NCBI GenBank assembly: GCA_017303395.1
Contig: JAFLBN010000006.1
Span: 1 to 64,000, forward strand
Source of the DNA: Chitinophagales bacterium
GTDB taxonomy: Bacteria; Bacteroidota; Bacteroidia; Chitinophagales; Chitinophagaceae
DNA: 64,000 nt
Direction: 5' to 3'
The first letter of the stretch is position 1; every line of letters starts with the position of its first letter. Both the position numbers and the translations under genes were made by a program. Under the pieces are notes generated by a model. It was not told the DNA's origin. It did no database searches and saw nothing but the letters and a program-made list of their open reading frames with translations. Shown one piece after another: positions 9,370 through 17,536 of this stretch.

Positions 9370-9372
9370 AGC
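9317..9372 (-). repeat. Duplicated gene start, copy 2
   Basis: Partner of 8560-8615. The similarity includes the bases just 5' of the ATG and ends around codon 18, where the two proteins diverge completely. Confidence 0.85.
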
Positions 9373-9425
9373 ATATGTGTAAGATACGGAATGTTAGGAA
9401 ATCGGGAGATTAGATGGTGGTGCGA

Positions 9426-9442
9426 CGTAGTCAGAGACTACG
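9426..9442. other. Small perfect hairpin
   Basis: CGTAGTC and GACTACG flank a 3-base AGA loop between the PLD-like gene and the lipoprotein gene. There is no T-tract on the minus strand, so it is an unlikely intrinsic terminator. It could be a stabilising 3' end or a REP-like unit. Confidence 0.4.
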
Positions 9443-9455
9443 CTAAGCGGGGGGA

Positions 9456-10304
9456 TTAAAGGTTTATTTCTCTCAGTTTATTTAATAGGATTATCAACCC
9501 ATTGTAGCAATATTCAACATCATCATTGACATTCTTGAAATTAATGTCTTTTTTATGATAGATATTGATGCTGTTATATGGTGAGTTCCAATAAACTCTA
9601 TAATTTGATAGAGAAGCCTTTATGTCCTCTAAATGTTTTTCTCGAAGTAGTTTAGAGTTTTTGTTCTGAAATTCTAAAGTGACAAAACCATAATCAGTAC
9701 TTAGAGTCATACCTTTATATATATCGTTACCCGAGAAAATAGAAGTATCTACTTTTGTGATATCACTTTTGGGAAATTCTTTTTTTAGTCGTTTGTACCA
9801 ATGATTTAAAAAATCGCTAAAATCATATTCTTCGACTACAATAGCTTGTTGCGATTGTACTATTTGAACTTTCTTTTCACTTTTTAATATCGAATTATCA
9901 AGAATAAAGTTCACATTACTTAAGCAGCTATTATAGTTGTCATAGTCGTTTGTTAAGTCAAATAATACCCCCATTTCATCATTGTTAACTTCTGAAAATG
10001 AATGAAGATTCATAGAGCATATTAAGGCATGTCTGTCATTTGCATAGCACTTAGCATGTAAATTTTCTCTGTAAAATATTCTGCAATTTAGTGCTGATAA
10101 TAAGTTGTACTGTTCGGTATTCAGTTCAGTTTTTCCATATATAATTACTATATCTACCCCTCTTCTAGAGGCTTGTTGTAATTGAGAGTAAATATTCTTT
10201 TCGAGTTTGATGTATGGGGTAACTATATAAAGCGTTTTTTGGGCATCCTTAATTATGTTTTCAATATTATGTCCTATTCCCCGTGTAGTAAGAAATTGTG
10301 CCAT
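9456..10304 (-). CDS. Stand-alone phospholipase D-like domain protein
   Basis: 282 residues from the ATG at 10304. An upstream in-frame start would run into the pgk terminator and is rejected. A single HKD motif is seen: HAKCYAND (H83, K85, D90), followed by ALICSMNLHS, preceded by YIVTPYI and RGVDIVIIYG, the usual PLDc_2 layout. Such one-motif proteins dimerise to make the active site; nuclease members degrade DNA, others act on lipids. The C-terminal half (residues 130-282) is not recognised. The gene is clearly AT-rich compared with pgk. No adjacent helicase or methylase supports a known defence system. Confidence 0.75.
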   Translation of the reverse strand: MAQFLTTRGIGHNIENIIKDAQKTLYIVTPYIKLEKNIYSQLQQASRRGVDIVIIYGKTELNTEQYNLLSALNCRIFYRENLHAKCYANDRHALICSMNLHSFSEVNNDEMGVLFDLTNDYDNYNSCLSNVNFILDNSILKSEKKVQIVQSQQAIVVEEYDFSDFLNHWYKRLKKEFPKSDITKVDTSIFSGNDIYKGMTLSTDYGFVTLEFQNKNSKLLREKHLEDIKASLSNYRVYWNSPYNSINIYHKKDINFKNVNDDVEYCYNGLIILLNKLREINL

Positions 10305-10331
10305 GAATTTATAAGTTAGGGCTAAAATAAT

Positions 10332-10358
10332 AAAAAAGCCCGCCAATTGGCGGGCTTT
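10332..10358 (-). terminator. Intrinsic terminator of pgk
   Basis: AAAGCCCGCC and GGCGGGCTTT form a 10-bp GC-rich stem around AATT, followed by T residues on the minus strand. It ends only about 27 bp before the start of the PLD-like gene, leaving little room for that gene's promoter. Confidence 0.85.
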
Positions 10359-10379
10359 GAATATCAATTTGTATAGAGA

Positions 10380-11591
10380 TTAGTTCTTTATAGCTGCTAT
10401 GCCCGGCAGTTGCTTTCCTTCAAAGAATTCGAGCATGGCACCACCACCTGTAGATACATAGCTGACATCGTTTGTATAGCCGAATTTGTTTACGGCTGCA
10501 ACGCTGTCGCCACCACCTACCAGGCTGAACGCACCATTTGCAGTAGCAGCTTTTACAGCGTCTGCTATGGTCTTGGTACCGTGCTGGAATTTCTCCATTT
10601 CAAACACACCCATAGGGCCGTTCCACAGTATGGTTTTGCTTTCGCGGATTACTTTGCTGAAAGTCTGGCAAGCCATGTTTCCTATGTCAAGACCCATCCA
10701 GCCATCAGGTATTTCTGTATTAACACCGGATGAAGTGTTGGCATCTGCTGCAAACTTGTCTGCAAAAATGCTGTCCTGCGGCAGGTGTATCTGTACGCCT
10801 TTCGCTTCTGCTTTTGCCAGCAGTTCTCTGGCAGTTTCCAGACGGTCATCTTCACACAGTGAGTTGCCAATCTGTCCGCCCATAGCTTTGAAGAAAGTAT
10901 ATGCCATACCACCACCAATGATGATGTCTGTAGCTTTCTCCAGCAGGTTTTCTATAATCAGTATTTTGTCTGAAACCTTTGCACCGCCAATGATGGCAAC
11001 AAATGGTTTCTGTGCTTCGTTCATTACTTTTTCGGCAGCAGCTACTTCGCCTTCCATCAGGAGGCCAAACATTTTTTTGCCCGCAGCAAAGCTATCAGCT
11101 ATCACAGCAGTAGATGCGTGCGCACGGTGTGCTGTACCGAATGCGTCGTTTACATACACATCGCCATAGGTAGCCAGCTTGTCTGCAAACTCTTTATCGC
11201 CTTTTTCTTCCTGCTTGTAGTAGCGCAGGTTTTCCAGCAGCAGTACTTGGCCCGGTTGCAGTGCAGCAGCTTTAGCAGCAGCATCTTCGCCAATGCAATC
11301 TTCTGCAAACTGTACCTCTGTACCCAGCAGGGTAGCCAGGTGTGCAGCTACAGGCTTCAGTGTAAAATCGGCCAGTGTAAGGTGTGGTTTCTTTTCAATG
11401 TCTTTCAGCGGACGGCCCCAGTGGCTCATCAGCACTACAGCACCACCGTCTGCCAATACTTTTTTGATAGTAGGCAGGGCAGCACGTATGCGCGTATCAT
11501 CTGTAATGTTACCGTCTTTGATAGGTACGTTGAAGTCTACACGTATCAGGGCTTTTTGTCCTGAGAAATTATGATTGTTGAATGTGCTCAT
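10380..11591 (-). CDS. pgk: Phosphoglycerate kinase
   Basis: Glycolytic enzyme moving phosphate from 1,3-bisphosphoglycerate to ADP. The 403 residues carry the substrate loop RVDFNVP (near residue 17), MSHWGRP (near 57), GGAKVSDK (near 203) and the C-terminal nucleotide loop GGGDSVAAV. Length is normal for the family. It lies downstream of gapA on the same strand, so two consecutive glycolytic steps are adjacent. A hairpin terminator between the two genes suggests that pgk receives only part of the gapA transcription. Confidence 0.97.
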   Translation of the reverse strand: MSTFNNHNFSGQKALIRVDFNVPIKDGNITDDTRIRAALPTIKKVLADGGAVVLMSHWGRPLKDIEKKPHLTLADFTLKPVAAHLATLLGTEVQFAEDCIGEDAAAKAAALQPGQVLLLENLRYYKQEEKGDKEFADKLATYGDVYVNDAFGTAHRAHASTAVIADSFAAGKKMFGLLMEGEVAAAEKVMNEAQKPFVAIIGGAKVSDKILIIENLLEKATDIIIGGGMAYTFFKAMGGQIGNSLCEDDRLETARELLAKAEAKGVQIHLPQDSIFADKFAADANTSSGVNTEIPDGWMGLDIGNMACQTFSKVIRESKTILWNGPMGVFEMEKFQHGTKTIADAVKAATANGAFSLVGGGDSVAAVNKFGYTNDVSYVSTGGGAMLEFFEGKQLPGIAAIKN

Positions 11592-11605
11592 AGTAACCTG
11601 TTTTA

Positions 11606-11642
11606 AAAAAGAGAAACGCCGCCCATAGAGGACAGCGTTTCT
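11606..11642 (-). terminator. Hairpin terminator/attenuator between gapA and pgk
   Basis: On the minus strand AGAAACGCTGTCC pairs with GGGCGGCGTTTCT (13 bp including G-U pairs), followed by CTCTTTTTT. It lies 14 bases after the gapA stop and 15 before the pgk start. Confidence 0.75.
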
Positions 11643-11656
11643 TATAGTTAGTGAGA

Positions 11657-12670
11657 TTATTTAGAAATCAGACCGGCGAAGTACTTAACAGTACGAACCA
11701 GTTGAGAAACATAGCTCATTTCGTTATCGTACCAGCTAACAGTTTTAACCAGTTGCTGATCGCCAACAGTCATTACTTTAGTTTGTGTAGCATCGAACAG
11801 AGAACCGAAAGATGTACCGATGATATCGCTAGATACGATTTCATCTTCTGTGTAACCGAAGCTTTCGTTTGATGCTGCTTTCATAGCTGCATTGATTTCT
11901 TCAGCAGTTACTTTTTTGCTCAGTACAGAAACCAGTTCAGTCAATGAACCTGTGATTGTAGGAACACGTTGTGCGCTACCATCCAGTTTGCCTTTCAGTT
12001 CAGGCAGTACAAGGCCAATAGCCTTTGCAGCACCTGTAGAGTTAGGAACGATGTTTGAAGCAGCAGCACGAGCACGGCGCAGGTCACCTTTCGGGTGCGG
12101 AGCATCCAGAGTGTTCTGGTCGTTTGTATAAGCGTGGATGGTAGTCATGATACCCGTTACGATGCCGTATTGGTCGTTCATGACTTTTGCCATTGGTGCC
12201 AGACAGTTTGTAGTACAAGAAGCGCAACTGATAACAGTTTCGCTACCGTCCAGTATGTTGTGGTTTACGTTGTAAACTACAGTTTTCAATTCGCCTGTAG
12301 CTGGAGCAGAGATAACTACACGCTTAGCGCCTGCAGTGATGTGAGCTTTTGCTTTATCAGCATCTGTAAAGAAACCTGTACATTCCAACACAACGTCTAC
12401 ATCGTGCTGACCCCAAGGAATCTGAGCAGGATCTTTCTGAGCGTATATTTTGATAGTGTTGCCATTAACAACGATAGCATCGTCAGTATGTTTTACTTCA
12501 ACATCGAAACGGCCTTGTGCAGTATCGTATTTCAACAGGTGAGCCAGCACGTTAGGCTGTGTCAAATCGTTGATAGCTACTACATCGATACCTTCCATGT
12601 TGTAGATCTGGCGGAAAGCCAGGCGGCCGATACGGCCAAAACCATTGATGGCAACTTTTACTTTACTCAT
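11657..12670 (-). CDS. gapA: Glyceraldehyde-3-phosphate dehydrogenase, type I
   Basis: Converts glyceraldehyde-3-phosphate to 1,3-bisphosphoglycerate with NAD. The 337 residues have the Rossmann motif GFGRIGR at 9-15, the catalytic SCASCTTNC (active cysteine near residue 154), the [10 protein letters not shown] loop and a terminal [15 protein letters not shown]. Its predicted product feeds the next gene, pgk. A good promoter match lies about 45 bp upstream. Codon use looks strongly biased, as expected for an abundant enzyme. Confidence 0.97.
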   Translation of the reverse strand: MSKVKVAINGFGRIGRLAFRQIYNMEGIDVVAINDLTQPNVLAHLLKYDTAQGRFDVEVKHTDDAIVVNGNTIKIYAQKDPAQIPWGQHDVDVVLECTGFFTDADKAKAHITAGAKRVVISAPATGELKTVVYNVNHNILDGSETVISCASCTTNCLAPMAKVMNDQYGIVTGIMTTIHAYTNDQNTLDAPHPKGDLRRARAAASNIVPNSTGAAKAIGLVLPELKGKLDGSAQRVPTITGSLTELVSVLSKKVTAEEINAAMKAASNESFGYTEDEIVSSDIIGTSFGSLFDATQTKVMTVGDQQLVKTVSWYDNEMSYVSQLVRTVKYFAGLISK

Positions 12671-12712
12671 TTTATGGAGTGTTTTATAAACAGATTAATT
12701 AAAATTCGGGTG

Positions 12713-12744
12713 CAAAGGTACGTTCAATACTGGATATAGTGAAA
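12713..12744 (-). promoter_or_regulatory. Promoter of gapA
   Basis: Minus-strand TACCTTTG (12713-12720) is a full match to TAnnTTTG. TTTC at 12741-12744, exactly 20 bp upstream, is one base off the TTTG -33 element. Confidence 0.65.
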
Positions 12745-12824
12745 TGAAAATATATAAACATAAATAATAATTAAATGTGTATTAAATTCATAGGCATTTG
12801 ATGAATACGCAATAAACTTGCATT

Positions 12825-13214
12825 ATGTCTGAAACACACCATAAACGCCGCCAGCGCACCATACATGTTTCTCCATCCTTCAGGTGGATAGAGAATGCCC
12901 ATATACTTCTATGGCTCATCAAAGACTTTTGCTGGGCTATGGAATGGAAGACGGGTGGGGTTATCATGATATTCCCTACAGTAAGCGTGGCTTTTTACCT
13001 GCTCTGGAAATCGAGAAAGGTAAAAGCAGAGGCATATCATAACATTGCCGTTTGCTTCTGGATACTGGCAAACAGTACGTGGATGTTGGGAGAATTTAAC
13101 GATATAGATCTGCGTACGTTTGCAGCAGGCTTGTTTGGCTGTGGTTTGCTCGTGCTGGGCGTGTATTATGCAGTGTACTTCAAAAAAGACAGGCAGGCGT
13201 ACAATATGGAGTAG
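12825..13214 (+). CDS. Small predicted membrane protein
   Basis: 129 residues. A basic, His/Arg-rich N-terminus (about 25 residues) precedes three or four hydrophobic segments (HILLWLIKDFCWAMEW; GVIMIFPTVSVAFYLLW; IAVCFWILANSTWMLGEF; FGCGLLVLGVYYAVYF). The even spread of Trp, Phe and Cys is typical of a small inner-membrane protein. No family recognised. It is divergent from gapA and ends 4 bases before the convergent mltG stop. Confidence 0.7.
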   Translation: MSETHHKRRQRTIHVSPSFRWIENAHILLWLIKDFCWAMEWKTGGVIMIFPTVSVAFYLLWKSRKVKAEAYHNIAVCFWILANSTWMLGEFNDIDLRTFAAGLFGCGLLVLGVYYAVYFKKDRQAYNME

Positions 13215-13218
13215 GGGG

Positions 13219-14232
13219 TTAGTGTATTCCCCTGGCATCTAGCGCTTGTTGATATGCTCTTGCATTCTTTAGATGCTCGCTGAGTGTTGCTGCAAAGTTG
13301 CTGTAACCACTAAAATCTTCTCTTGCACAGAAGTAGATAAACTTAGTGTCAGGAGCGTTCAGCACGGCATCTATGGTCTTTTTAGACGGTGTGCAGATAG
13401 GTCCGGGAGGCAAGCCTGTATTCTTGTAGGTGTTATAGGGCGATACAATTGTAATGTGATTGCCTGTGATGCGTTTGATACTGAAATCGCCAATGGCAAA
13501 TTTTACGGTTGGGTCTGCCTGTAGTGGCATACCAATCTTCAGCCTGTTGATATATACGCTGGCAATATTGCCTTTGTCGCCTTCCATATTGGTTTCTTCC
13601 TCTACAATGGCTGCCATCGTTATCACTTCGTTGGGTGATAGGTTCTTCGAATTAGCTTTTTGCACGCGATTATCGTTCCAGAATTTCTTGTAGTTGGCTG
13701 CTATCTTCCTCAGTACTTTGGTGGCCGTCGTATTCCAATAAAACTCGTAGGTGTCGGGTATTATCAGACACATAGCTGTATTGGTATCAACATTGTGTGC
13801 TTTGGTAAATGCAGTATCGTTTAGCAGGTATAAAATACTATCGGCTTTTACCTCCAGATTGGCAGCTACAAAATTGGCAAAGTCTTGCTTGGTACGCAGC
13901 TTATTGATAACAAGCTTTACAGGCGATTGGCTGCCTGAGCGAAGCATGCGTACAATGCGGTAAGAGCTCATGCCCTGCGTTATTTTGTATCGCCCGGGTT
14001 TTACTTTTTCAGGATAGCCGGCAATCTTTGCCAGTTGCTCAAAACTCCAATTATTGTTAAGTATATGTTCGCGATGCAGAATAGCAGTAACTGTATCGTA
14101 ATTAGCCCCCGTGGGTATGTAGAGGTACTGTTCTTGCTTGCTGCTGTTGTTGCCAAAGAAGATATAGGTCGCAACCAAGCCAAGCACAGCTACAATAGCC
14201 CCGATAGTAATGAGTAGTTTTCTGCCCTGCAT
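13219..14232 (-). CDS. mltG: Endolytic murein transglycosylase MltG
   Basis: Inner-membrane lytic transglycosylase that cuts nascent glycan strands and so limits their length. The 337 residues have an N-terminal membrane anchor (LLITIGAIVAVLGLVATYIF), a LysM-like region (YLYIPTGANYDTVTAILHREHIL) and the YceG catalytic domain with AAIVEEETNMEGDKGNIASV, whose second or third Glu is the catalytic one, followed by MPLQADPTVKFAIGD and LPPGPICTPSKKTIDAVL. It is downstream of secG but separated by a terminator. Confidence 0.93.
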   Translation of the reverse strand: MQGRKLLITIGAIVAVLGLVATYIFFGNNSSKQEQYLYIPTGANYDTVTAILHREHILNNNWSFEQLAKIAGYPEKVKPGRYKITQGMSSYRIVRMLRSGSQSPVKLVINKLRTKQDFANFVAANLEVKADSILYLLNDTAFTKAHNVDTNTAMCLIIPDTYEFYWNTTATKVLRKIAANYKKFWNDNRVQKANSKNLSPNEVITMAAIVEEETNMEGDKGNIASVYINRLKIGMPLQADPTVKFAIGDFSIKRITGNHITIVSPYNTYKNTGLPPGPICTPSKKTIDAVLNAPDTKFIYFCAREDFSGYSNFAATLSEHLKNARAYQQALDARGIH

Positions 14233-14236
14233 AAAT

Positions 14237-14268
14237 AAAAATACCTGCTCAATATTACAGAGCAGGTA
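14237..14268 (-). terminator. Intrinsic terminator after secG
   Basis: TACCTGCTC and GAGCAGGTA form a 9-bp stem with a 9-base loop, followed by five T on the minus strand. It sits between secG and mltG and ends the secG operon. Confidence 0.8.
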
Positions 14269-14295
14269 CGGTATAGTAAAATATTTTTAGCTTAA

Positions 14296-14616
14296 TTATT
14301 TGCCAACACCGCCGGCAGGAGCCTGAGCCGGAGCTTGTTGCTGTGCAGGAGCGCCGCTTTTTTGCTTTTGCAGTTCTTTTACTTCTTTAGGTGTAGTATA
14401 GAACGTAACAGCAACCAGACAAAGTGCAGCAATGATAGCCATAGAACCCCACGTGCCTTTTTCCATAACGTCTGTAGATTGCTTAACGCCCATTACCTGA
14501 TTGCCCAGGCTACCGAAGCTACCTGCAAGGCCGCCACCCTTAGGGTTTTGGATAAGAACGAAGAAAGCCAGTACTACACAAGCCAGTATAATAAGTATGG
14601 TTACGAATGATATCAT
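14296..14616 (-). CDS. secG: Preprotein translocase subunit SecG
   Basis: Small inner-membrane subunit of the SecYEG channel. The 106 residues have two helices (SFVTILIILACVVLAFFVLIQ and MAIIAALCLVAVTFYT) joined by the typical GGGLAGSFGSLGNQVMGV loop, then a Gln/Ala/Pro-rich tail ending in PAGGVGK. Such a tail is usual in Bacteroidota SecG. Its start overlaps the 3' end of the TPR gene by 4 bases, so translation is probably coupled. Confidence 0.93.
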   Translation of the reverse strand: MISFVTILIILACVVLAFFVLIQNPKGGGLAGSFGSLGNQVMGVKQSTDVMEKGTWGSMAIIAALCLVAVTFYTTPKEVKELQKQKSGAPAQQQAPAQAPAGGVGK

Positions 14617-15665
14617 GATTGTTTTTCTTTTAAGAGAACCTCAATTTTCCGGGCAAAATAAGCCTTTTTTTGCGGATTGCGCAAACTTAATTTGCGATAC
14701 ATTTCTATCGCTTTGTCAAATTTGCCTTGTTTTGAATAGATTTCAGCAAGGCTTTCGCTTACCAGGTCGTCTTCTTTGGTAATGGAATTAACTGCCATTT
14801 CAAAGACTTTTTCAGGGATTTCCTCGTTTTCTTCTTCCAGCGCGGCAGCCAGTTTTTCCTTCTGCCACATGGTTTTTACTGCTTTCTGGCCTTCCACTTC
14901 TTCCTGTTCCTGCTCTTTACGTTTTTTGAAATAAAGCAGCCATTCAGAGAAGCTCATAACCACCATCAGCGATTTTGCCTCATCGGCAGGAGAAACGTCT
15001 TTGCCGGGAAGGTCTTCCGGTATTTTATTAGATACCTGCATGCCCTGATGCAGGAAATAATCTTCTGTATAAACAGGAAGTATAAAAGATTCGTCTGTTT
15101 CTGGCTGATAATCATCTTCCGATGCAACAGGTTTCTTTTGCGTATAGAGCGGCTCAGGCGTTGCAATAACAGGTTCAGGTGCTACAAATGCCTCTTCTGC
15201 TTGTATAATATTTACTTCTTCCTGTTCAGGTATTTCTATTGCTTCAACTATTGTTACAGCTTCTTCAACAACAATATCTTCTTCTGCAACTGTTATAGTA
15301 GGTTCTTCAACTGTTATTACTTCTTCTTCCGCCACCACAGGAGTTTCAGCTACTGCTTCTGCTGCCTGTGCAGGTGCTTGTTGTGGTGCAGCAGGTGCAG
15401 GTACTGCTATATCTGCACCATTCATAGCTGTTTGCAGAAACTGGCAATACATCAGCCAATTGCTCATATACAACTGCATAACCGACATCATCGGGTTGTT
15501 GTAAGGCTCTTTCTTATGTTTGTTGGCTGCATCCATATACCTTGCGGGTACAAAATACGGATAAGTTTCTATCAAAGCCGCAATGCTTTCAGCGTCTGTA
15601 TCTGAAATGTTTTGAGGCTCTGCCAGTACCTGCGATATATATTGTATGGAAGAAGATGTAATCAT
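14613..15665 (-). CDS. TPR-containing protein of the lptE-secG cluster
   Basis: 350 residues in three parts. Residues 1-80 are helical (AESIAALIETYPYFVPARYMDA). Residues 85-180 are a disordered, Ala/Pro/Val/Glu-rich linker with repeated acidic VxxEE units. The C-terminal 120 residues include a TPR-like pair (LVSESLAEIYSKQGKFDKAIEMYRKLSLRNPQ). Proteins with this architecture sit between lptE and secG in many Bacteroidota. No signal peptide is visible, so it is probably cytoplasmic. Exact role unknown; the neighbours suggest a link to secretion or envelope assembly. Confidence 0.75.
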   Translation of the reverse strand: MITSSSIQYISQVLAEPQNISDTDAESIAALIETYPYFVPARYMDAANKHKKEPYNNPMMSVMQLYMSNWLMYCQFLQTAMNGADIAVPAPAAPQQAPAQAAEAVAETPVVAEEEVITVEEPTITVAEEDIVVEEAVTIVEAIEIPEQEEVNIIQAEEAFVAPEPVIATPEPLYTQKKPVASEDDYQPETDESFILPVYTEDYFLHQGMQVSNKIPEDLPGKDVSPADEAKSLMVVMSFSEWLLYFKKRKEQEQEEVEGQKAVKTMWQKEKLAAALEEENEEIPEKVFEMAVNSITKEDDLVSESLAEIYSKQGKFDKAIEMYRKLSLRNPQKKAYFARKIEVLLKEKQS

Positions 15666-15682
15666 GTTTCAGCGTAAAACTA

Positions 15683-16180
15683 CTACCAATTTACAAATGC
15701 TTTATTAAAAATATCGTCTGCTAACTGATTTCCTATCGTTTCCATCAAAGAAGATTCTACCGCCTCTACCGTTTGAGATGCAGGGAAGTCTGCAAAACGG
15801 CTGAAAGTCTGCGTGAAATCTGCTTTCTCGTTAAGCTTGTTTTTGAATACTACAGATAGTGTAATGGTAAGCCTGTTTTGGGTAGCTTGTTGTGTATTCG
15901 CAACACCCGATACGGTAACCTCGTAACCTGTGATGGTTCCTGTGATATCATAATCGGCCTCGCCAACTGCAACAGGTGTAAGGCCTGTTTGGGTAAGTAT
16001 GCGGGCACGGATTTTTGAAGTAAGATTGGGGCTGAGGCTTGGCACTACGTTACGGGCACGGTTATCGAACGTATGTATATTAATCGACTTGCCTTCGATA
16101 CTTGCACCTGTGAAGCTGTAAACACCACAACCGCTGCATAGTAACAGGACAGGAAGTATTAGAACTAATAGTCTGCGCAT
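15683..16180 (-). CDS. lptE: LptE family LPS-assembly lipoprotein
   Basis: 165 residues from the ATG at 16180; an in-frame GTG at 16189 is less likely. The lipobox is seen in LLLCSGCGVYSFTG (Cys about 18). The Bacteroidota LptE signature follows: SINIHTFDNRARNVVPSLSP, then LTSKIRARILTQTGLTPV and DYDITGTITGYEV. LptE plugs and folds the LptD barrel that exports lipopolysaccharide to the cell surface. It lies 18 bases after the sigma-54 activator gene and 17 before the TPR gene, in one apparent operon. Confidence 0.9.
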   Translation of the reverse strand: MRRLLVLILPVLLLCSGCGVYSFTGASIEGKSINIHTFDNRARNVVPSLSPNLTSKIRARILTQTGLTPVAVGEADYDITGTITGYEVTVSGVANTQQATQNRLTITLSVVFKNKLNEKADFTQTFSRFADFPASQTVEAVESSLMETIGNQLADDIFNKAFVNW

Positions 16181-16198
16181 GATAACCACCCTGTAAAA

Positions 16199-17476
16199 TT
16201 AATCTTTGATGTCGTATTCTTTAATCTTTCTGTATAGCGTACGTTCCGAAATGCCTAATTCGTTGGCTGCATCGCGGCGGCGTCCTTTGTGCTTTTTCAG
16301 CGATTTTATGATGAATTCTTTCTCTCTGTCTGCCAGCATCAGCGATTCTTCTACATCCTCGTGATGGTCTACCGTACCTGCACCGTTGCTTGACGGATGC
16401 AATACTATCGGAGCATTAACAGGTGTAACTATTGGCTCCATAGGAGAAGAAACATCGTATGCAGGTACTATAGATGTAGCAGCATCGGGCATTGTAACAG
16501 GCGAAAACCCTGCGCCCTGATGCCCCATATTATATAACATCTGCTTTATCTCGGTCATGTCTTTCTTTAACTCGAAAAACAGCTTGTATAGTATATCGCG
16601 CTCTGTAGAGTTGAAGTCTGATGATGAAGATGCCGCATTGGGGCTTGGTATAGGTACGCCTGCAGGTTGCACTAATGCAAGGCCTCTGTTGCCGGTGTTT
16701 TGTGGCAGGAAGCGTTGCAGTGCATCGGCAGTCAGCATTTTTTCTGTGCTGAGTACAGAAATCTGTTCGGCTATATTTTTCAATTCGCGCACGTTACCGG
16801 GCCAGGGGTAGTTCATCAGCATTTGCTGTGCATTGGCATCGAGCTGAACGGACTGTGTTTTATAACGCTCTGCAAAGTCTGATGTGAATTTGCGGAAGAG
16901 CAGGGGAATGTCTTCTTTTCTGTCCCTCAAAGCAGGTACACGTATAGGTACTGTGCTGAGGCGATAATACAGGTCTTCGCGAAACTTGCCGTTTTGTGCC
17001 TGTTCCAGCAAATCGCGGTTGGTAGCGGCTATCACGCGTACATCTGTCTTCTGCACTTTGGAAGAACCAACGCGAATGAATTCGCCTGACTCCAGTACGC
17101 GCAACAAACGCGCCTGTGTGCCAAGTGGCATTTCACCTATTTCATCTAAGAATATAGTACCGCCATTCACGGTTTCGAAATAACCCTTACGGGCATCTAC
17201 CGCGCCTGTAAACGAACCTTTTTCGTGGCCGAAGAGTTCACTATCAATAGTGCCTTCGGGTATAGCGCCGCAGTTTACAGCTATAAAGGGATTGTGCTTG
17301 CGTGATGATAGTGCATGTATGATATTGGAAAAAGCTTCTTTACCCACACCGCTTTCGCCGGCTATCAGTACCGATAGGTCTGTAGCGGCTACCTGCACTG
17401 CCGTATCCAATGCATGGTTCAGCGCAGGCGTATTGCCTATGATACCGAACCTGTTTTTTATGCTTTGATTCTCCAT
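16199..17476 (-). CDS. Sigma-54-dependent transcriptional activator (AAA+ and Fis HTH, no receiver)
   Basis: 425 residues. The AAA+ domain starts near residue 10 with Walker A GESGVGKE (40-47), the sigma-54 contact loop as GSFTGA (87-92; the consensus is GAFTGA), Walker B GGTIFLDEIGEM and the arginine-finger region FREDLYYRL. After a Pro/Ser linker the C-terminus carries a Fis-type helix-turn-helix (RRRDAANELGISERTLYRKIKEY). No receiver, GAF or PAS sensor precedes the AAA+ domain, so control must come from expression or partner proteins. It lies between miaB and lptE, a position conserved in the phylum. Confidence 0.9.
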   Translation of the reverse strand: MENQSIKNRFGIIGNTPALNHALDTAVQVAATDLSVLIAGESGVGKEAFSNIIHALSSRKHNPFIAVNCGAIPEGTIDSELFGHEKGSFTGAVDARKGYFETVNGGTIFLDEIGEMPLGTQARLLRVLESGEFIRVGSSKVQKTDVRVIAATNRDLLEQAQNGKFREDLYYRLSTVPIRVPALRDRKEDIPLLFRKFTSDFAERYKTQSVQLDANAQQMLMNYPWPGNVRELKNIAEQISVLSTEKMLTADALQRFLPQNTGNRGLALVQPAGVPIPSPNAASSSSDFNSTERDILYKLFFELKKDMTEIKQMLYNMGHQGAGFSPVTMPDAATSIVPAYDVSSPMEPIVTPVNAPIVLHPSSNGAGTVDHHEDVEESLMLADREKEFIIKSLKKHKGRRRDAANELGISERTLYRKIKEYDIKD

Positions 17477-17490
17477 TGTTTTCAGTCGAA

Positions 17491-17529
17491 AGTCATGAAT
17501 AGGAAGTATGGAATACTCTTGTCATGACT
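17491..17529. promoter_or_regulatory. Nested inverted repeat between miaB and the sigma-54 activator
   Basis: AGTCATGA (17491-17498) and TCATGACT (17522-17529) are exact inverses. Inside them AGTAT-GGA-ATACT forms a second small stem. The minus strand has no T-tract, so a termination role for miaB is doubtful; an operator or processing hairpin ahead of the activator gene is possible. Confidence 0.5.
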
Positions 17530-17536
17530 GTTTTTA

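Noticed and set aside
9456-10304. PLD-like gene as part of a DISARM-type or other known defence system
   Set aside because: No methylase, helicase or other partner lies within several kilobases; neighbours are pgk and a lipoprotein gene.
10305-10367. Upstream start of the PLD-like gene
   Set aside because: The extra 21 codons run into the pgk terminator hairpin and give a hydrophobic string before a normal PLD start.
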